51,522 bases of DNA, taken from contig JALEPE010000082.1 in assembly GCA_022766795.1 (NCBI GenBank), forward strand, positions 1-51,522, given 5' to 3'. The notes beneath the pieces are model-generated. The model searched no databases, was not told where the DNA came from, and saw nothing but the letters and a program-made list of their open reading frames with translations. This stretch comes from Helicobacter sp. Lineage in GTDB: Bacteria > Campylobacterota > Campylobacteria > Campylobacterales > Helicobacteraceae. The translations under genes and the position numbers were made by a program. Positions 50,449 to 51,522 of this stretch are shown one piece after another; the stretch's first letter is position 1; each line of letters starts with the position of its first letter.

Positions 50449-51522
50449 TTAAACTTCGCTTATAAGGGATTGAATTTTGCTAATCACAAAATTTGGTGTG
50501 AGATCCCGCATACAGGCGTGGTAGTCTTTAGAATCTTTAGAAAGTGGGCAAGTGCGTTGCATACAAGGCATACAAGGGAGTTTCTCGCCTAGTGTTTCAA
50601 GCGAGAGGATATGTGCATTTTTAGCATTAAAAGGGCAAGTTTCTTGCGTGTTTGTAGGACCAAAAAGGGCTAGTGTTGGAATCCCCAATGCGCTTGCAAT
50701 GTGCATAGGACCACTGTCATTTGTAAGCAGAAAATCAAGTTGAATGAAATATGCAATGAGGCTTTCAATCGTAGTTTGTCCGCTTAGGTTTAAAATGCGA
50801 TTCTGTGTGGGGTGGAGCTTTTGTGTGTGTTTTATAATGGCGGTGTTAATGGGATTCTCACTCTCTACACCAAAGAGAATAACATTGTAATTTTGTTGCA
50901 AAAAATACGCAATCACTTCAGCAAAGTAAGATTCCTCCCATCTTTTCGCCGCTCCAAAGGCTGCCCCTGCGTTAATCCCTGCGATTTTGGAATCTTGAAA
51001 ATGCTTGGGTAAGGTGATTCGCAGATTGGGTTTTTTGAGGTAGAGTTTGGGTTCAATGGGCGCGTGAGAGTGGATTGGGATTTGCAAGGCTTGGAATCTT
51101 GGAGAGTGCAAAGCAGATTCTACAAGCATTGCAAAACGCATTGCCTCGTGAGTGTTTTTGGGCTTCTTGGGGTGGTGGTGCAGTAAGAAACTTCGCATTT
51201 CTTTGGCAAAACCTACGCGGAATCTTGCGCTATTAAAATAGAGTAAAAGTGCGGAGAGCAGGTTGTTTTGAAAGGTAAAGGCTAAAGTGCAGGGTGGAAT
51301 CTTTTTTGCAAGTTTGTATAGGCTTAGGATTCTACATTTTGCTTTTTTGCTGGAATCTACCAAAATGCTAACACGCGGATAATGCGCAAAAAGCGCAACG
51401 CTTACAGGGCTTCCGACTAAGTAAAAATGCGCGTTGGGGAAGCGGTCAAATAAAATCTCTAGCGCATAAGTTGCCATCACCGCATCGCCTAACCAATTTG
51501 GGATTCTAACTAAGATGTTCAT
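50449..51522 (-). CDS. waaF: ADP-heptose:LPS heptosyltransferase II
   Basis: Adds the second heptose to the LPS inner core. The 357-aa GT9-type protein starts MNILVRIPNWLGDAVMATYA and has the acceptor/donor motif LTNDSGPMHIASALGIPTLA and ALFGPTNTQETCPF. The ATG is the last three bases of the window, so an earlier in-frame start and the upstream signals cannot be seen. The length is normal for WaaF. Confidence 0.94.
   Translation of the reverse strand: MNILVRIPNWLGDAVMATYALEILFDRFPNAHFYLVGSPVSVALFAHYPRVSILVDSSKKAKCRILSLYKLAKKIPPCTLAFTFQNNLLSALLLYFNSARFRVGFAKEMRSFLLHHHPKKPKNTHEAMRFAMLVESALHSPRFQALQIPIHSHAPIEPKLYLKKPNLRITLPKHFQDSKIAGINAGAAFGAAKRWEESYFAEVIAYFLQQNYNVILFGVESENPINTAIIKHTQKLHPTQNRILNLSGQTTIESLIAYFIQLDFLLTNDSGPMHIASALGIPTLALFGPTNTQETCPFNAKNAHILSLETLGEKLPCMPCMQRTCPLSKDSKDYHACMRDLTPNFVISKIQSLISEV

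Overview
The window looks like a chromosomal core segment of an enterohepatic-type Helicobacter (Campylobacterota), not H. pylori. The grounds are an AT-rich, tightly packed sequence; futalosine-route menaquinone genes (mqnA, mqnD); a GluRS2-type gltX; a membrane-anchored MurF; a DUF1104 periplasmic protein; the runs kdsC-lptC-lptA-engB and tsaE-lptB-rpoN; and simple G/C tracts used as contingency switches. This assignment rests on remembered family and synteny patterns. No search was run. I see no prophage, insertion sequence, CRISPR array or plasmid genes.

Layout. 1-3.9 kb (minus strand): ileS, a 44-aa membrane protein, and an FkbM-type methyltransferase frameshifted at a 9-G tract. 3.9-7.5 kb (plus): a cysteine-rich lipoprotein, an AsmA-like envelope protein, malic enzyme and a small unknown. 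7.6-10.9 kb (minus): a flavin-binding PNPOx-like protein, murB, fliQ, fabI, tpiA. 11-13.3 kb (plus): two transporters. 13.3-14.1 kb (minus): an HDOD protein. 14.3-18.1 kb (plus): mqnA, then ndk, a DUF177 protein, rpmF, plsX, fabH. 18.2-32.6 kb (minus): slt, yggT, gltX, a frameshifted transglutaminase-like gene with an 11-C tract, then the long overlapping run mltD-rlpA-hisB-kdsC-lptC-lptA-engB-GNAT-membrane protein-mrdA-coaBC-unknown-uppS. 32.7-35.7 kb (minus): a TauE-like exporter, two pseudopilins, rsmE, a small membrane protein, tRNA-fMet and tRNA-Gln. 35.8 kb: ribBA. 36.9-42.2 kb (minus): HIT protein, murF, hydrolase, ddl, alr, cytochrome c553. 42.3-49.5 kb (plus): a histidine kinase/response regulator pair, dnaX, tsaE, lptB, rpoN and a DUF1104 protein. 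49.5-51.5 kb (minus): mqnD and waaF.

How the genes fit together. Most serve the cell envelope: peptidoglycan precursors (murB, murF, ddl, alr, uppS), synthesis and remodelling (mrdA, slt, mltD, rlpA), LPS (kdsC, lptA, lptB, lptC, waaF) and fatty acids (plsX, fabH, fabI). Two probable surface-modification genes are switched off by tract length in this sequence. Regulation stands out at a two-component pair whose response regulator has a RepL-like winged-helix output domain and whose promoter carries a 35-bp perfect inverted repeat shared with the divergent cytochrome c553 gene.

No complete novel system such as a defence island was found. The most unusual items are the two OFF contingency genes, the RepL-like response regulator and its palindrome, a lipoprotein with four CX3C motifs, a sigma-54-like promoter just after rpoN, and a visible excess of GAATC/GATTC.
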